From an uncultured bacterium (lineage in GTDB: Bacteria; Planctomycetota; Phycisphaerae; Phycisphaerales; SM1A02): 64,000 nucleotides of DNA. The notes below the pieces were generated by a model. The model did not search any database and was not told the origin of the DNA. It was given only the letters and a program-made list of their open reading frames with translations. Both the position numbers and the translations under genes were made by a program. Of the stretch, positions 32,993 to 41,846 are shown piece after piece; the first letter of the stretch is position 1, and each line of letters opens with the position of its first letter. The DNA is taken from contig CAITDI010000036.1 of the NCBI GenBank assembly GCA_903891095.1, positions 1-64,000 on the forward strand. Direction: 5' to 3'.

Positions 32993-35900
32993 ACATCAAC
33001 GGCAGCAACAACACCAGCAACACGCCGCGCGGCAATGATGACGATCGCGGCGACCACACGCCCGAGCCCGTGCGCGGCGACCGCCTCGACGCGCTGCTGC
33101 GCGCCTGGCACGACGAGCACCGCGACAGCGCGCGCGCCAAGCGCGACGAGATCCTCGAGCACATCGCCGTCGCGGCGCCTGCGAAGGAGCGCGGCGTGCT
33201 TGCGCGCATCGGATTCTCGCGTGCGCTGGCCGCTGCGGCGGTGCTCGCGGTCTCGACGCTTCTCGTCGTGCTCTTCACCAACACCACCGAGCGCACGGCG
33301 TTCGCCGACGGCGGAATCGTGCAGGTCGCCGAGGGCGGCGCGCTCGACGCGCTCGACAAGGACGGCAACTCGCTCGGCCCGTGCCCGCTGCAGCACACCG
33401 ACGTCAAGGTCGAGATCAGCGGGCTCTTCGCACGCACGGTCGTCGAGCAGACCTACGCGAATCCGTATCCGCGCACGATCGAGGCTGTGTACACGTTCCC
33501 GCTCTCGAACCGCGCGGCGGTCGACCGCATGACGATGGTCATCCGCAGCGCAAGCGGCGAGAAGAACATCGAAGGCGAAGTGAAGGAGCGCACGGTCGCG
33601 CGCGCCATGTACGAGGAAGCGCGCGAATCCGGCTACGTCGCCAGCCTGCTCGAGCAGGAGCGGCCGAACATCTTCACGCAGTCGGTCGCGAACATCGAGC
33701 CTGGCGCGGTGGTCAAGGTGCGCATCGCGACGATCGAGCTCGCGCAGCGCAAGAACGGCGTCGCGGAGTACGTGTTCCCGATGGTCGTCGGACCGCGCTA
33801 CATCCCGGGTCATCCCGCGTCGATGCCGACGCTGCCCGAAGGCTGGAGCGTGCGCGAAGGCGTCGTGCTGCGCGCGCCCGCGGGCGTCGAGCTCGCGGCG
33901 GGCGCGACGATCGCCGCTGCGCGCATCGCCGATCTCCTCGAGCACGCGATCCCCGTGCGCGCCGACAAGAACGAGACGATCGACCAGCTGCTCTCGCTCG
34001 GCGAAGGCATCCAGTTCACCGCGAAATACGGCAACGGCAGCGCCGAGCGCGGCGTGTATTTCCCTGCGCGTGGACTTGGCGAGCTCAACGGGCGCTTCTT
34101 CTACGCGCCGCTCGGCAAGGACCAGGGCACGGGCTTCGCGGGCGACACGAACCAGGTGCCCGATGCGTCGCGCATCACGCCGATGCCGGTCAAGCCGAGC
34201 GAGCGCGCAGGCCACGACATCAGCGTGTCGGTCACGATCGACTCGGGCGGCGCCGCGATCAGCGATGTCGCGAGCGAGCTGCACGCGGTGAGCGTGTCGC
34301 AGAAGAGCGACGCGTTCAAGACCGTCACGCTCGACGAGAAGAAGTCGATCCCGAACCGCGATTTCATCCTGCGTTGGAAGACGGCGGAAACCACGATCGA
34401 GCCGGGCTTCTTCGCGCATGTCAGCGACGCGCGCGATCCTTCGGCCGATCCGTCGGTGAAGGGCGGCTACTTCGCGCTCATGATCGAGCCGCCTGCGCGC
34501 GTCGCGCCCGCGACGGTGCGTCCGCGCGAGCTCATCTTCGTGCTCGACACGTCGGGCTCGATGAACGGATTCCCGATGGAGAAGTCGAAGGCGCTCGCAC
34601 GCAAGGCGATCGCCGCGATGCGGCCGACGGACACGTTCAACTTCATCACCTTCGCTGGCGCGACCCGCGTGCTGTGGAGCGAGCCGCGCGCGGCGAACGA
34701 CGCGAACCGCAAGGAAGCCGAGGACTTCGTCAACGGCGCGTACGGCGCCGGCGGCACCGAGATGATGTCCGCGATCAACGCGGCGCTCGTGCAGGATGGA
34801 CGCAGCGGTATCGCGGCGGCGAAGCTGCTCGATCTCCCTGCCGACGGCCGCACGGTGCGCGTCGCCACGCCGAGCGACGCGCTCGTGCGCGTCACGGGCA
34901 ACGCGAGCAACGGCTGGTCGCTCGACGCCGGCGCAGGCCGCACGATCCCCGTCGATCTCTCGATCGCGATCCCCGCGAACCCCAAGAAGCTCGCGCTTCT
35001 CATCGACGGCGCGTGGGAGACCCGCGACGGCAACCGCGTGTTTGTCGCCAAGAGCGCGAAGTTCGAGGACAGCGACGCGCGCACGCGCATCGTGTTCTTC
35101 CTCACCGATGGCTATGTCGGCAACGACCAGGCGATCGTGCAGGCCGTGCGCGACAACGCGCGTGCATCGCGCGTGTTCAGCTTCGGCATCGGCAACAGCG
35201 TCAATCGCTTCCTCATGGAGGAGATGGCGCGCGCGGGCCGCGGCACTTGCGAGATCGTCACGCTCGCCGATGACGCCGACGGCGTGGTCGAGCGTCTCAC
35301 GCGACGCATCGAGTCGCCCGTGCTCACTGATATCGAATTGGATATCGCGGCGAGCCTCGGCATCCACGACATGCTTCCGGGCGGCGATCACCTGCCTGAT
35401 CTCTACGACCAGGAGCCGATCGTGCTGCTCGGTCGCTTCGATCACGCGGCCAACGGCACGATCACCGTGCGCGGCCGCACGGGCGCGGGCGCGTGGGAGA
35501 AGACGATCAACGTCGCGCTCCCCGCGGCCGACGCGAGCCACGATGTGGTCAAGACGCTCTGGGCGCGCGCGAAGGTCGACGACCTGCTCGCGCCCAAGCT
35601 CGCGCAGGTCGAGAGCCAGACGCTCGACGCGCCGACCAAGCGTGCGGTGATTCGGCTCGGCGAGTCGTACGCGATCGCGACGCCCTACACGAGCTTTGTC
35701 GCGATCGAGAAGAGCCGCGTGGTCGTCGGCGGCAAGCCGATGCTCGTCGCGGTGCCCGTCGAGCTGCCCGATGGCACGAATTGGGCGGGTTTCTTTGGTG
35801 AAAACGCGCAGCTCGGCGGACAGGGACAGCAGGGCGTCGCACTGGACTTCTCGCGGAGGATCGAGACCACGGACTGGTTTGGCGTGGGTGGAGATGCCGC

Positions 35901-36930
35901 GGGTCTCAGCCTCGACGCGACCATCGCGCCGCCAGGCGCTGCGCTCAAGCCAAGCGCCGACGCGAACCGCAGCGAACTGGCTGACGAGAAGGTCCAAGCA
36001 GCGGCGGGCGGCAAGAAGCGCGAAGTCTTTGCGAAGTCCTCGGCCAATTCCGCTGACAAGTCGAAGGCGGACACCGGCGTGATGAACGCGGCAACCGCAC
36101 CTCCGTCGATGCCAGCGATCGCCATGCCGTCGTCTGCGGCGAGCTCAGGTGCCGTCGGCAACCGCGCCAGCGGAGCCGCGATGCCCGCTCCGAGTGCAGC
36201 GCCCGTGGCACCTCCTGCGGGTGGCGCTGGTGGCGGCATGATTGGTGGCATGGGCGGTGGCACGGGTGGTGGCATGAGTGGAGGCGCGAGTGGCAGCGCT
36301 GGCAACGCCTTTGGCGGACTGGGTGGGCCCGGCGGTGGGCGTCCTGGCGCCGCGAAGGACGACCTGGCACGCAGGCGCGATCGCGCGCCCGCCGGTGGCG
36401 AGGGCGGTCGGCAGCAGCGAGCGGATCCATCGTCAGCGCTCGCGCCCGATGTCACCAACTCGCTGCAGACGCTTGCGTCGGAGCAAAACGAGATCCTGCG
36501 CTTTGACGATGCCGAAGGACGCGTGAGCGAGAAGGCTGCGACCGGCGGCGACGCAGCCAATCCTCGCGCAGCGAAGCCTCGGCTCGCGCTCACGCCGGCC
36601 GAGCGCGATCGGCTCGTGCGCGTGCTCGACCGCAGGCTCGTGTTCCTCGCGCTCGCCTCGCTGCTTGGCGAAGGCGACAAGATCCCCGCGCTCGCGGCGG
36701 AACTCGGCGTCGAGCTCCAGAACGGCTTCGTGCAGGTCGCGATGAAGGTCGCGACCAGCGACAAGGGCGAGCTGGACGGCAAGACGCTCGACGCGATCCG
36801 CGCAGCCGGCGCCACGATCTCCGCCGACGACGCCAAGCGTGGTCTGGTCATCGCGCGCGTGCCCGTGTCGGCGCTCGCCAGGATCGCCGCGATCGAAGGC
36901 GTCAAGCGCGTCGAACCGCTCGCGCCGTGA
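32989..36930 (+). CDS. Membrane protein with VIT and vWA domains, possible anti-sigma partner
   Basis: A 1313-residue protein. Residues 1-77 are hydrophilic and would be cytoplasmic; one transmembrane helix follows (about 78-97, with VLAVSTLLVVLF). A VIT domain (about 115-260; VEISGLFARTVVEQTYANPY) and a vWA domain with the MIDAS motif DTSGS at 520-524 follow. The vWA is interrupted by about 80 residues of beta-rich insert. A Gly/Ala/Pro-rich linker (about 1065-1145) leads to a C-terminal domain with paired strands. The 4-nt overlap with the sigma gene suggests that the cytoplasmic N-terminus binds the sigma factor, while the outer part senses or binds metal-dependent ligands. Confidence 0.85.
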   Translation: MNINGSNNTSNTPRGNDDDRGDHTPEPVRGDRLDALLRAWHDEHRDSARAKRDEILEHIAVAAPAKERGVLARIGFSRALAAAAVLAVSTLLVVLFTNTTERTAFADGGIVQVAEGGALDALDKDGNSLGPCPLQHTDVKVEISGLFARTVVEQTYANPYPRTIEAVYTFPLSNRAAVDRMTMVIRSASGEKNIEGEVKERTVARAMYEEARESGYVASLLEQERPNIFTQSVANIEPGAVVKVRIATIELAQRKNGVAEYVFPMVVGPRYIPGHPASMPTLPEGWSVREGVVLRAPAGVELAAGATIAAARIADLLEHAIPVRADKNETIDQLLSLGEGIQFTAKYGNGSAERGVYFPARGLGELNGRFFYAPLGKDQGTGFAGDTNQVPDASRITPMPVKPSERAGHDISVSVTIDSGGAAISDVASELHAVSVSQKSDAFKTVTLDEKKSIPNRDFILRWKTAETTIEPGFFAHVSDARDPSADPSVKGGYFALMIEPPARVAPATVRPRELIFVLDTSGSMNGFPMEKSKALARKAIAAMRPTDTFNFITFAGATRVLWSEPRAANDANRKEAEDFVNGAYGAGGTEMMSAINAALVQDGRSGIAAAKLLDLPADGRTVRVATPSDALVRVTGNASNGWSLDAGAGRTIPVDLSIAIPANPKKLALLIDGAWETRDGNRVFVAKSAKFEDSDARTRIVFFLTDGYVGNDQAIVQAVRDNARASRVFSFGIGNSVNRFLMEEMARAGRGTCEIVTLADDADGVVERLTRRIESPVLTDIELDIAASLGIHDMLPGGDHLPDLYDQEPIVLLGRFDHAANGTITVRGRTGAGAWEKTINVALPAADASHDVVKTLWARAKVDDLLAPKLAQVESQTLDAPTKRAVIRLGESYAIATPYTSFVAIEKSRVVVGGKPMLVAVPVELPDGTNWAGFFGENAQLGGQGQQGVALDFSRRIETTDWFGVGGDAAGLSLDATIAPPGAALKPSADANRSELADEKVQAAAGGKKREVFAKSSANSADKSKADTGVMNAATAPPSMPAIAMPSSAASSGAVGNRASGAAMPAPSAAPVAPPAGGAGGGMIGGMGGGTGGGMSGGASGSAGNAFGGLGGPGGGRPGAAKDDLARRRDRAPAGGEGGRQQRADPSSALAPDVTNSLQTLASEQNEILRFDDAEGRVSEKAATGGDAANPRAAKPRLALTPAERDRLVRVLDRRLVFLALASLLGEGDKIPALAAELGVELQNGFVQVAMKVATSDKGELDGKTLDAIRAAGATISADDAKRGLVIARVPVSALARIAAIEGVKRVEPLAP

Positions 36931-36989
36931 TCGATCCCTCGCTGAGGCAAGGGATTCGTCCCTCATACGGGGTTCATCCCTCATATCCC

Positions 36990-37028
36990 GCGGCGCCGCG
37001 CGATTTCGTGCGGCGCCGCTTTGTTTTT
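36990..37028 (+). terminator. Strong intrinsic terminator after the VIT/vWA gene
   Basis: GCGGCGCCGC at 36990-36999 and 37010-37019 forms a ten-base-pair GC stem, followed by TTTGTTTTT. It lies 59 bp after the stop at 36930. Confidence 0.85.
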
Positions 37029-37074
37029 GCTGCAAATTCAGCGGCTCCAGCGCTCACGAGCCGATGACAAAGAC

Positions 37075-37392
37075 ATGTCGGCCTTTGGCCCAACTCCGAT
37101 TCCTCCAACGCCAGGCGCCGTGCAGGCGTCGTTCATCGCGCAGCACGCCAACGGCGCGCGCCCGCGCGAGAAGGCCAAGACGCGCGAAGCCGATCCGCGT
37201 CGCGTCGTGACGCGCGACGAGGTCAAGCTGTCCGACCCGCTGCTCGCGCAGGCCGTCGACTCCAAGCCCGACGCCGCCGAGGAGTGGAAGCACCGCCGCG
37301 GCGGGTCGCAGTACCACGACCCGCGTCACGCGAGCGCCGATCCGCGCAACGACGCCGGCGATGGCGAGCACAAGCTCGACATCAAGGGCTGA
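37075..37392 (+). CDS. Small uncharacterised hydrophilic protein
   Basis: A 105-residue protein rich in charged residues, Ala and Pro, with no signal or membrane segment. The C-terminus is strongly polar (EEWKHRRGGSQYHDPRH, then DAGDGEHKLDIKG). No domain recognised. The ATG at 37075 is preferred because upstream codons include the terminator T tract. It converges on metF with 19 bp between stops. Probably a real small gene, since its frame is clean and independent of the terminator. Confidence 0.55.
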   Translation: MSAFGPTPIPPTPGAVQASFIAQHANGARPREKAKTREADPRRVVTRDEVKLSDPLLAQAVDSKPDAAEEWKHRRGGSQYHDPRHASADPRNDAGDGEHKLDIKG

Positions 37393-37411
37393 CGCGCGAA
37401 GAGTTCAACGG

Positions 37412-38305
37412 TCAGATCCTGACGCCGAGCGCCTTGTAGATCCGCTTGGTCGCGTCGCTCTTGTTGAGCGTGTAGAAGTGGATGCCCGCGACATCGTTGT
37501 CGAGGAGATCGCGGCACTGCTCGGTCGCCCAGTGGATGCCCGCGTGCTCGATCGCCTCGGCGTCGCCGCGGCAGCGTGCGATCGCCTTGAGCAACGACGC
37601 AGGAAACCGCGTCCCGCCCGCAAGATCCGCCATGCGCTTGAGGCCCGTCGCGCTCGTGACCGGCATGATGCCCGCGATCACGGGCGCCTTGATGCCCGCA
37701 AGGTCGCAGCGCGCGCGCCAGTCGTGGAACGCGTTGTTGTCGAAGAACAGCTGCGTGACGATGTAGTCCGCGCCCGCGTCGCACTTGGCCTTCAGGTGGT
37801 CGAGCTGCTTGAGCGTGTTCGGCGTCTCGGGATGCCCCTCGGGGAAGCCCGCCACGCCGATCCCGAACCCGCGCCCGCCATTCACGCCAAGCCGCTCGCC
37901 CTCGCGCTTGATGAAGGCCACGAGATCGGCCGCGTACGCGAAGTCGCCGAGCGCCAGGATGCGCGCGCCCGCCGGCGGATCGCCGCGCAGGGCGAGGACA
38001 TTTCCCACGCCGTTGGCCGCGTAGAGCTCGAGGATCGCCTGGATCTCGTCGCGGGTGTGGCCGAAGCAGGTCAGGTGCGGCACGGGCTCGAGCTTGGTCT
38101 CGCGCTTGAGGCGCACGACCAGCGCGTGGGTGTTGTCGCGGGTCGATCCGCCCGCGCCGTAGGTCACCGAGACAAAGCTCGGCTGCAGCGGCGCGAACTC
38201 CGCGATCGAGCGATAGAGCGACTCCCAGCCCGCGTCGGTCTTCGGCGGGAAGAACTCGAAGCTCATGGCGGTCGTGTCGCGCGAGAGGATGTCCGCGATG
38301 TGCAT
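37412..38305 (-). CDS. metF: 5,10-methylenetetrahydrofolate reductase
   Basis: A 297-residue TIM-barrel flavoprotein that reduces methylene-THF to methyl-THF for methionine synthesis. It begins with the family signature MSFEFFPPKTD. It also contains SVTYGAGGSTRD, NVLALRGDPP and DYIVTQLFFDN, and ends with the substrate segment GIHFYTLNKS. The length is usual for the bacterial enzyme. The start ATG 38305 has TACCCT ending 9 nt upstream, and the gene is divergent from rex. Confidence 0.96.
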   Translation of the reverse strand: MHIADILSRDTTAMSFEFFPPKTDAGWESLYRSIAEFAPLQPSFVSVTYGAGGSTRDNTHALVVRLKRETKLEPVPHLTCFGHTRDEIQAILELYAANGVGNVLALRGDPPAGARILALGDFAYAADLVAFIKREGERLGVNGGRGFGIGVAGFPEGHPETPNTLKQLDHLKAKCDAGADYIVTQLFFDNNAFHDWRARCDLAGIKAPVIAGIMPVTSATGLKRMADLAGGTRFPASLLKAIARCRGDAEAIEHAGIHWATEQCRDLLDNDVAGIHFYTLNKSDATKRIYKALGVRI

Positions 38306-38314
38306 TGCGGTGGG

Positions 38315-38320
38315 AGGGTA
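38315..38320 (-). promoter_or_regulatory. Putative -10 box of metF
   Basis: TACCCT on the minus strand ends 9 nt before ATG 38305; no SD. Confidence 0.45.
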
Positions 38321-38353
38321 GCGAAGCCTGCTCGATTCGTAGCGATCGGCGCG

Positions 38354-38359
38354 TACCAT
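38354..38359 (+). promoter_or_regulatory. Putative -10 box of rex
   Basis: TACCAT ends 8 nt before GTG 38368; no SD. Confidence 0.45.
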
Positions 38360-38367
38360 GCGGATCC

Positions 38368-39066
38368 GTGCCGCATCGCAAGTCCATCCCCAAGCCGGCC
38401 GCCCGGCGGCTCAGCCTCTACCTCCGCGAGCTCGCCAGCCGACTCGAGCAGGGCGAGGCGACCGTGAGCTCCAAGTCGCTCGGGCGCACGCTCGGGCTGA
38501 CCGACGCCCAGGTGCGCAAGGATCTGGCGCTGTTCGGGCAGTTCGGCCACCCTGGACGGGGCTACGGGATCTCCGACCTCGTCGATTCGCTTCGCAAGAT
38601 CATGGGCCGCGACCGCGACTGGCGCGTGTGCGTGGTCGGCGCGGGCAACATCGGTCGCGCGCTCGTGTCCTACGACCGCTTCCGCCGCGAGGGATTCGAC
38701 ATCGTCGCGGTGTTCGACGCCAATCCCGCGATGGCGGGCAAGGACGCGGGCGGACTCAAGATCCGCCCGATGACCGAGCTGGCCAAGGTCGTCGCCGACG
38801 AGCGCATCAACCTCGGCATCATCGCCGTGCCGCGCGACGGCGCGCAGCAGGTGGCCGACGCGCTGGTCGCGGCCGGCGTCCACGGAATCCTCAACTTCGC
38901 GCCCCGCCGGATCGAGGTCCGCGAGGGAATCGGTATCGTCAGCGTCGACTTCACGGTCGCGCTCGAGCAACTCGCCTTCCAGGTCGCCTTCGGCCACGAT
39001 GGATCCGACCTTGGCGATGCGAGCGCCAGCCACCCGCCAGATGCAGAGGCCCCGACCCATGGTTAG
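38368..39066 (+). CDS. rex: Redox-sensing transcriptional repressor Rex
   Basis: A 232-residue regulator. The winged-helix DNA-binding domain covers about 1-80 (RRLSLYLRELASRL, KSLGRTLGLTDAQVRKDLALFGQFG). The Rossmann domain has the NADH site VVGAGNIGRAL and continues to LNFAPRRIEV. Rex senses the NADH/NAD+ ratio and represses fermentation or respiration genes. The start is GTG 38368 (VPHRKSIPKPAARR), preceded by TACCAT. The end overlaps the following lipoprotein ATG by 8 nt. Candidate Rex operators were not found by eye. Confidence 0.95.
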   Translation: MPHRKSIPKPAARRLSLYLRELASRLEQGEATVSSKSLGRTLGLTDAQVRKDLALFGQFGHPGRGYGISDLVDSLRKIMGRDRDWRVCVVGAGNIGRALVSYDRFRREGFDIVAVFDANPAMAGKDAGGLKIRPMTELAKVVADERINLGIIAVPRDGAQQVADALVAAGVHGILNFAPRRIEVREGIGIVSVDFTVALEQLAFQVAFGHDGSDLGDASASHPPDAEAPTHG

Positions 39067-39805
39067 TCCGTACTCCGTTCGTTCACAGTGGACCCCGTCC
39101 GTTGCGCTGGCCGCGGTCGTAGGCTCGACCCTCGCCGTCCTGATGACGGGCTGCAGCGGCCGCGCGCTCGCGCCGAACGCCACCGACGGCCTGCGCGCGG
39201 AGCTCGTCGAGCGCACCCGTGAGCGCGACGCGGCCCGCGCGCGCATGCTGGAGCTGGAGACCAAGGTCGGCGAGCTTTCGCAGAGCCGCGACGGCAAGAT
39301 CGACCCCGAGGTCGCCCAGGCGATGCCCGCGCTGGCGTCGGTCTCGCTCTCCTCGCAGTCCACGGGGCGGCTGACCGAGCCGAACCATGCCACCCTCGCC
39401 GCGGTGATCGCGCCGTTCGACGGGCTCGGGCGGTTCATCCAGATCACGGGCACGCTGCGGGTCAGCGTGGCTGCGCTTGTTCCAGGCCGCGATCCGCTGC
39501 CCGCGGGCTCGCTCACGGTCGGACCGAAGGCGCTGCGCGACGCGTACCGGTCGGGGTTCCTTGGCTCGCACTACACGATCGAGGTTCCGCTCAAGTGGGA
39601 CGGCGCCGAGTCGCCGCGCGCACTGGCGGTGTCGGCGGAGTTCACCGACGGACTGACGGGCAAGGCGTACCCATGCGGCGGAACAGTGCCCGTCATCGCG
39701 CGTCCCGTCGCGCCGACGACGGACGCGACCGCCCCGGCCGCGGCACCCGCGCCGTCGTCCGCACCCGCACCCACATCAAGCGCAACGTCGGCAGGCACGC
39801 GGTAG
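39059..39805 (+). CDS. Lipoprotein with coiled coil and beta-rich domain
   Basis: A 248-residue protein starting inside the end of rex. The signal ends at a lipobox (VLMTGC). A short charged coiled coil follows (LVERTRERDAARARMLELETKVGEL), then a beta-rich domain of about 110 residues (RFIQITGTLRVSVAALVP; SHYTIEVPLKW) and an Ala/Pro tail. It probably sits on the periplasmic face of a membrane. Function unknown; overlap with rex suggests co-transcription. Confidence 0.75.
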   Translation: MVSPYSVRSQWTPSVALAAVVGSTLAVLMTGCSGRALAPNATDGLRAELVERTRERDAARARMLELETKVGELSQSRDGKIDPEVAQAMPALASVSLSSQSTGRLTEPNHATLAAVIAPFDGLGRFIQITGTLRVSVAALVPGRDPLPAGSLTVGPKALRDAYRSGFLGSHYTIEVPLKWDGAESPRALAVSAEFTDGLTGKAYPCGGTVPVIARPVAPTTDATAPAAAPAPSSAPAPTSSATSAGTR

Positions 39806-39808
39806 GAT
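39803..39808 (+). promoter_or_regulatory. Putative -10 box of the small lipoprotein gene
   Basis: TAGGAT ends 6 nt before ATG 39815 and overlaps the preceding stop codon; no SD. Confidence 0.45.
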
Positions 39809-39814
39809 CGCACC

Positions 39815-40036
39815 ATGCGGAAGCTTCCTGCACGTCTCGCCGTCACCTGCATCGCCGTCGCGCTTGCGACTGTTGTTTGCACGGGCTGCCAGAAGGTGCT
39901 CTTCCCCAGCGACATGCCGCGCAACCAGTTCGAGACGCACGATCGCATGCGACAGCGATACGTCCCGCTGGAAGAGCCCGACGTGTTCGGCAACCCGCAG
40001 CCAGCGCTGCGCGCGCGGCTCACGCCACAGACCTGA
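39815..40036 (+). CDS. Small lipoprotein
   Basis: A 73-residue protein with a clear lipoprotein signal (AVTCIAVALATVVCTGC) and a short polar mature part containing MRQRYVPLEEPDVFGNPQP. Function unknown. It starts 9 bp after the preceding lipoprotein gene. Confidence 0.7.
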   Translation: MRKLPARLAVTCIAVALATVVCTGCQKVLFPSDMPRNQFETHDRMRQRYVPLEEPDVFGNPQPALRARLTPQT

Positions 40037-40209
40037 TCGTTCTCGACCTCGTCGGAACATTCGGAACGACCGACCCAGTTCGGCGCGTCGACATGTCAAT
40101 CGCCCGCATGCGTCACAAGCGATTTGCAAATCCTGCAGTCGTTGATGCGCGGTGGCCGATTTCCGCTACCGTCTCACCCCACGAAGTTCTGGTTTGAAGG
40201 AATCTCCCC

Positions 40210-40872
40210 TTGGCACGGAAGCCAGCATCCAAGTCGAGCAACTCGCAGAGCCGCAAGAAGGCGGTTCACCCACAGCGCACCGGCATCGTCTGGAGCGTGT
40301 TCGTTGGATCCATGGCCCTCGTGGCCGGCGCGCTGGTGCTCAGCAGCGGATGGAAGCCGGTTGCGCTGACCAACATCGGAACCTTTGGTGCCCAGGTCGC
40401 GCCCGTCCCCGTCAAGGCCGGTCGCTGGAAGGCGATCGTGATCCACCACTCGGGCAAGCTGACCGGTTCGGCCGACGAGCTGGCCCGTCAGCACAAGCAG
40501 TGGGGACTTCCGTCGCTTGGCTACCACTTTGTGATCGGCAACGGCAGCGGTGATCACGATGGCGCGGTCATTCGCGGCCCGCGCTGGATGCAGCAGGTGG
40601 GCGGCGCGCATCTTCCTGACCAGGCGACTGCAGGCGGACTTGGCGCCCAGTGGCTCAACGAGAACACCATCGGCATCTGCCTGATCGGCAACGGCGAGCG
40701 TGGCGAGTTCACCGACGCGCAGATCCGCGCGCTCGAGGGTCTCGTGCGCCAGCTTGAGAAGGACTGCGGCATCCCGAGCAACCAGGTCTACCTCGCGTCG
40801 CAGCTGGCGCCGGTGGCGAGCCCGGGTCGCAACTTCCCGCAGCTCTCGTTCGCCGAGAGCATCCGCAACTAA
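40210..40872 (+). CDS. PGRP/amidase-2-like protein with lost zinc ligands
   Basis: A 220-residue membrane-anchored protein starting at TTG 40210, supported by AAGGAA eight bases upstream. A basic N-terminus and one membrane helix (WSVFVGSMALVAGALVLSS) precede an amidase-2/PGRP fold (AIVIHHSGKLTGSADELARQ, LGYHFVIGNG, ENTIGICLIGNG). Amidases of this fold use two His and one Cys for zinc. Here the first His is present (IHHS), but the C-terminal His and Cys positions appear to be Gln and Ser (ASQLAPVASPGRNF). It may bind peptidoglycan or another ligand rather than cut it. Confidence 0.8.
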   Translation: MARKPASKSSNSQSRKKAVHPQRTGIVWSVFVGSMALVAGALVLSSGWKPVALTNIGTFGAQVAPVPVKAGRWKAIVIHHSGKLTGSADELARQHKQWGLPSLGYHFVIGNGSGDHDGAVIRGPRWMQQVGGAHLPDQATAGGLGAQWLNENTIGICLIGNGERGEFTDAQIRALEGLVRQLEKDCGIPSNQVYLASQLAPVASPGRNFPQLSFAESIRN

Positions 40873-40905
40873 ACGCGCGCTGCTGCTATCTATGCGCGTC
40901 TCAAC

Positions 40906-41649
40906 ATGACGAGCAGCGCGAAGCTTTCACAAGGATTTCTCACGACCGCCCCGCAGGCGGTGCTGTTCGACCTCGACGGCACGCTCGTCGATTCGGTCCA
41001 GGACATCTTTGTCGCGGTCAATCTGCTGCTCGCCGAGCTCGGGATGAAGACGCGCACCCGCGACGAGGTCACGATGTGGGTCGGCAACGGCGCGCGCATG
41101 CTGATCGAGCGCGCGATGGCGGGGCGCTTCGAGGGTTTCGCGGGGCTCGACGACGCGCGCGCGCGACACGCGGCGGCCGATGCGGCGATGCCGCGGTTTC
41201 GCGCGATCTATCAGGAGATCTGCGTCGACCACACGCTGCCGCTGGCGGGCGCGCATGATTCGCTGTCGTACGCGCACGCGCGCGGGCTTGGCGTGGCGAT
41301 CGTGACCAACAAGCCGCTCGCGCCGACGGAACGCATCATCGATGCGCTGGGTTGGCGGCCGTTTGTGTCGGCGGTGATCGGCGGCGACTCCCTCGCGGTG
41401 CGCAAGCCTGATCCTGCGCCGATCCACGAGGCGATGCGCAGGCTCGGCGCGGCGCACGGCTGGATGGTCGGTGACAGCGCGAACGACGTGGGCGCCGCGC
41501 GCAACGCGGGCATGCCGAGCATCGTCGTGCGCGGCGGCTACAACCACGGCAACTCGGTGGAGTCGCTCGATCCCGCGCCCGACCTGATCATCGATTCGCT
41601 GGCCGAACTGCCCGCGCTGCTGCGCGCGGCGATCGACGCCCGGCGCTGA
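40906..41649 (+). CDS. gph: Phosphoglycolate phosphatase-like HAD hydrolase
   Basis: A 247-residue HAD enzyme. Motif I is LFDLDGTLVDS, motif II VTNKPLAP, motif III KPDPAP, and motif IV GDSANDVGAARNAG. A helical cap of the Gph type lies between motifs I and II. It probably dephosphorylates 2-phosphoglycolate formed in DNA repair, though other small phosphosugars are possible. It starts 33 bp after the amidase-like gene. Confidence 0.88.
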   Translation: MTSSAKLSQGFLTTAPQAVLFDLDGTLVDSVQDIFVAVNLLLAELGMKTRTRDEVTMWVGNGARMLIERAMAGRFEGFAGLDDARARHAAADAAMPRFRAIYQEICVDHTLPLAGAHDSLSYAHARGLGVAIVTNKPLAPTERIIDALGWRPFVSAVIGGDSLAVRKPDPAPIHEAMRRLGAAHGWMVGDSANDVGAARNAGMPSIVVRGGYNHGNSVESLDPAPDLIIDSLAELPALLRAAIDARR

Positions 41650-41846
41650 ACGAACCCTTTCAGGGGTGCCCTCGGTCCAGCCCGTCAAGGATCGTGTTGT
41701 TTCACGCCTCGACCCGGAATCGCTCCGCCCCGCCCAACAATCGCCACCGATTCTTCAATCCGCGCCCTCAGCTTGCGTATGCACGCACGACTGCGCGGCT
41801 TCTCGCGCAAGAAGGGCAATCGAGGACCACATGTAAGGAGGACGTC

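Noticed and set aside
32923-35997. 1024-aa minus-strand ORF opposite the VIT/vWA gene
   Set aside because: Composition is dominated by Arg, Val, Asp and His with no motif, while the plus strand encodes clear VIT and vWA domains.
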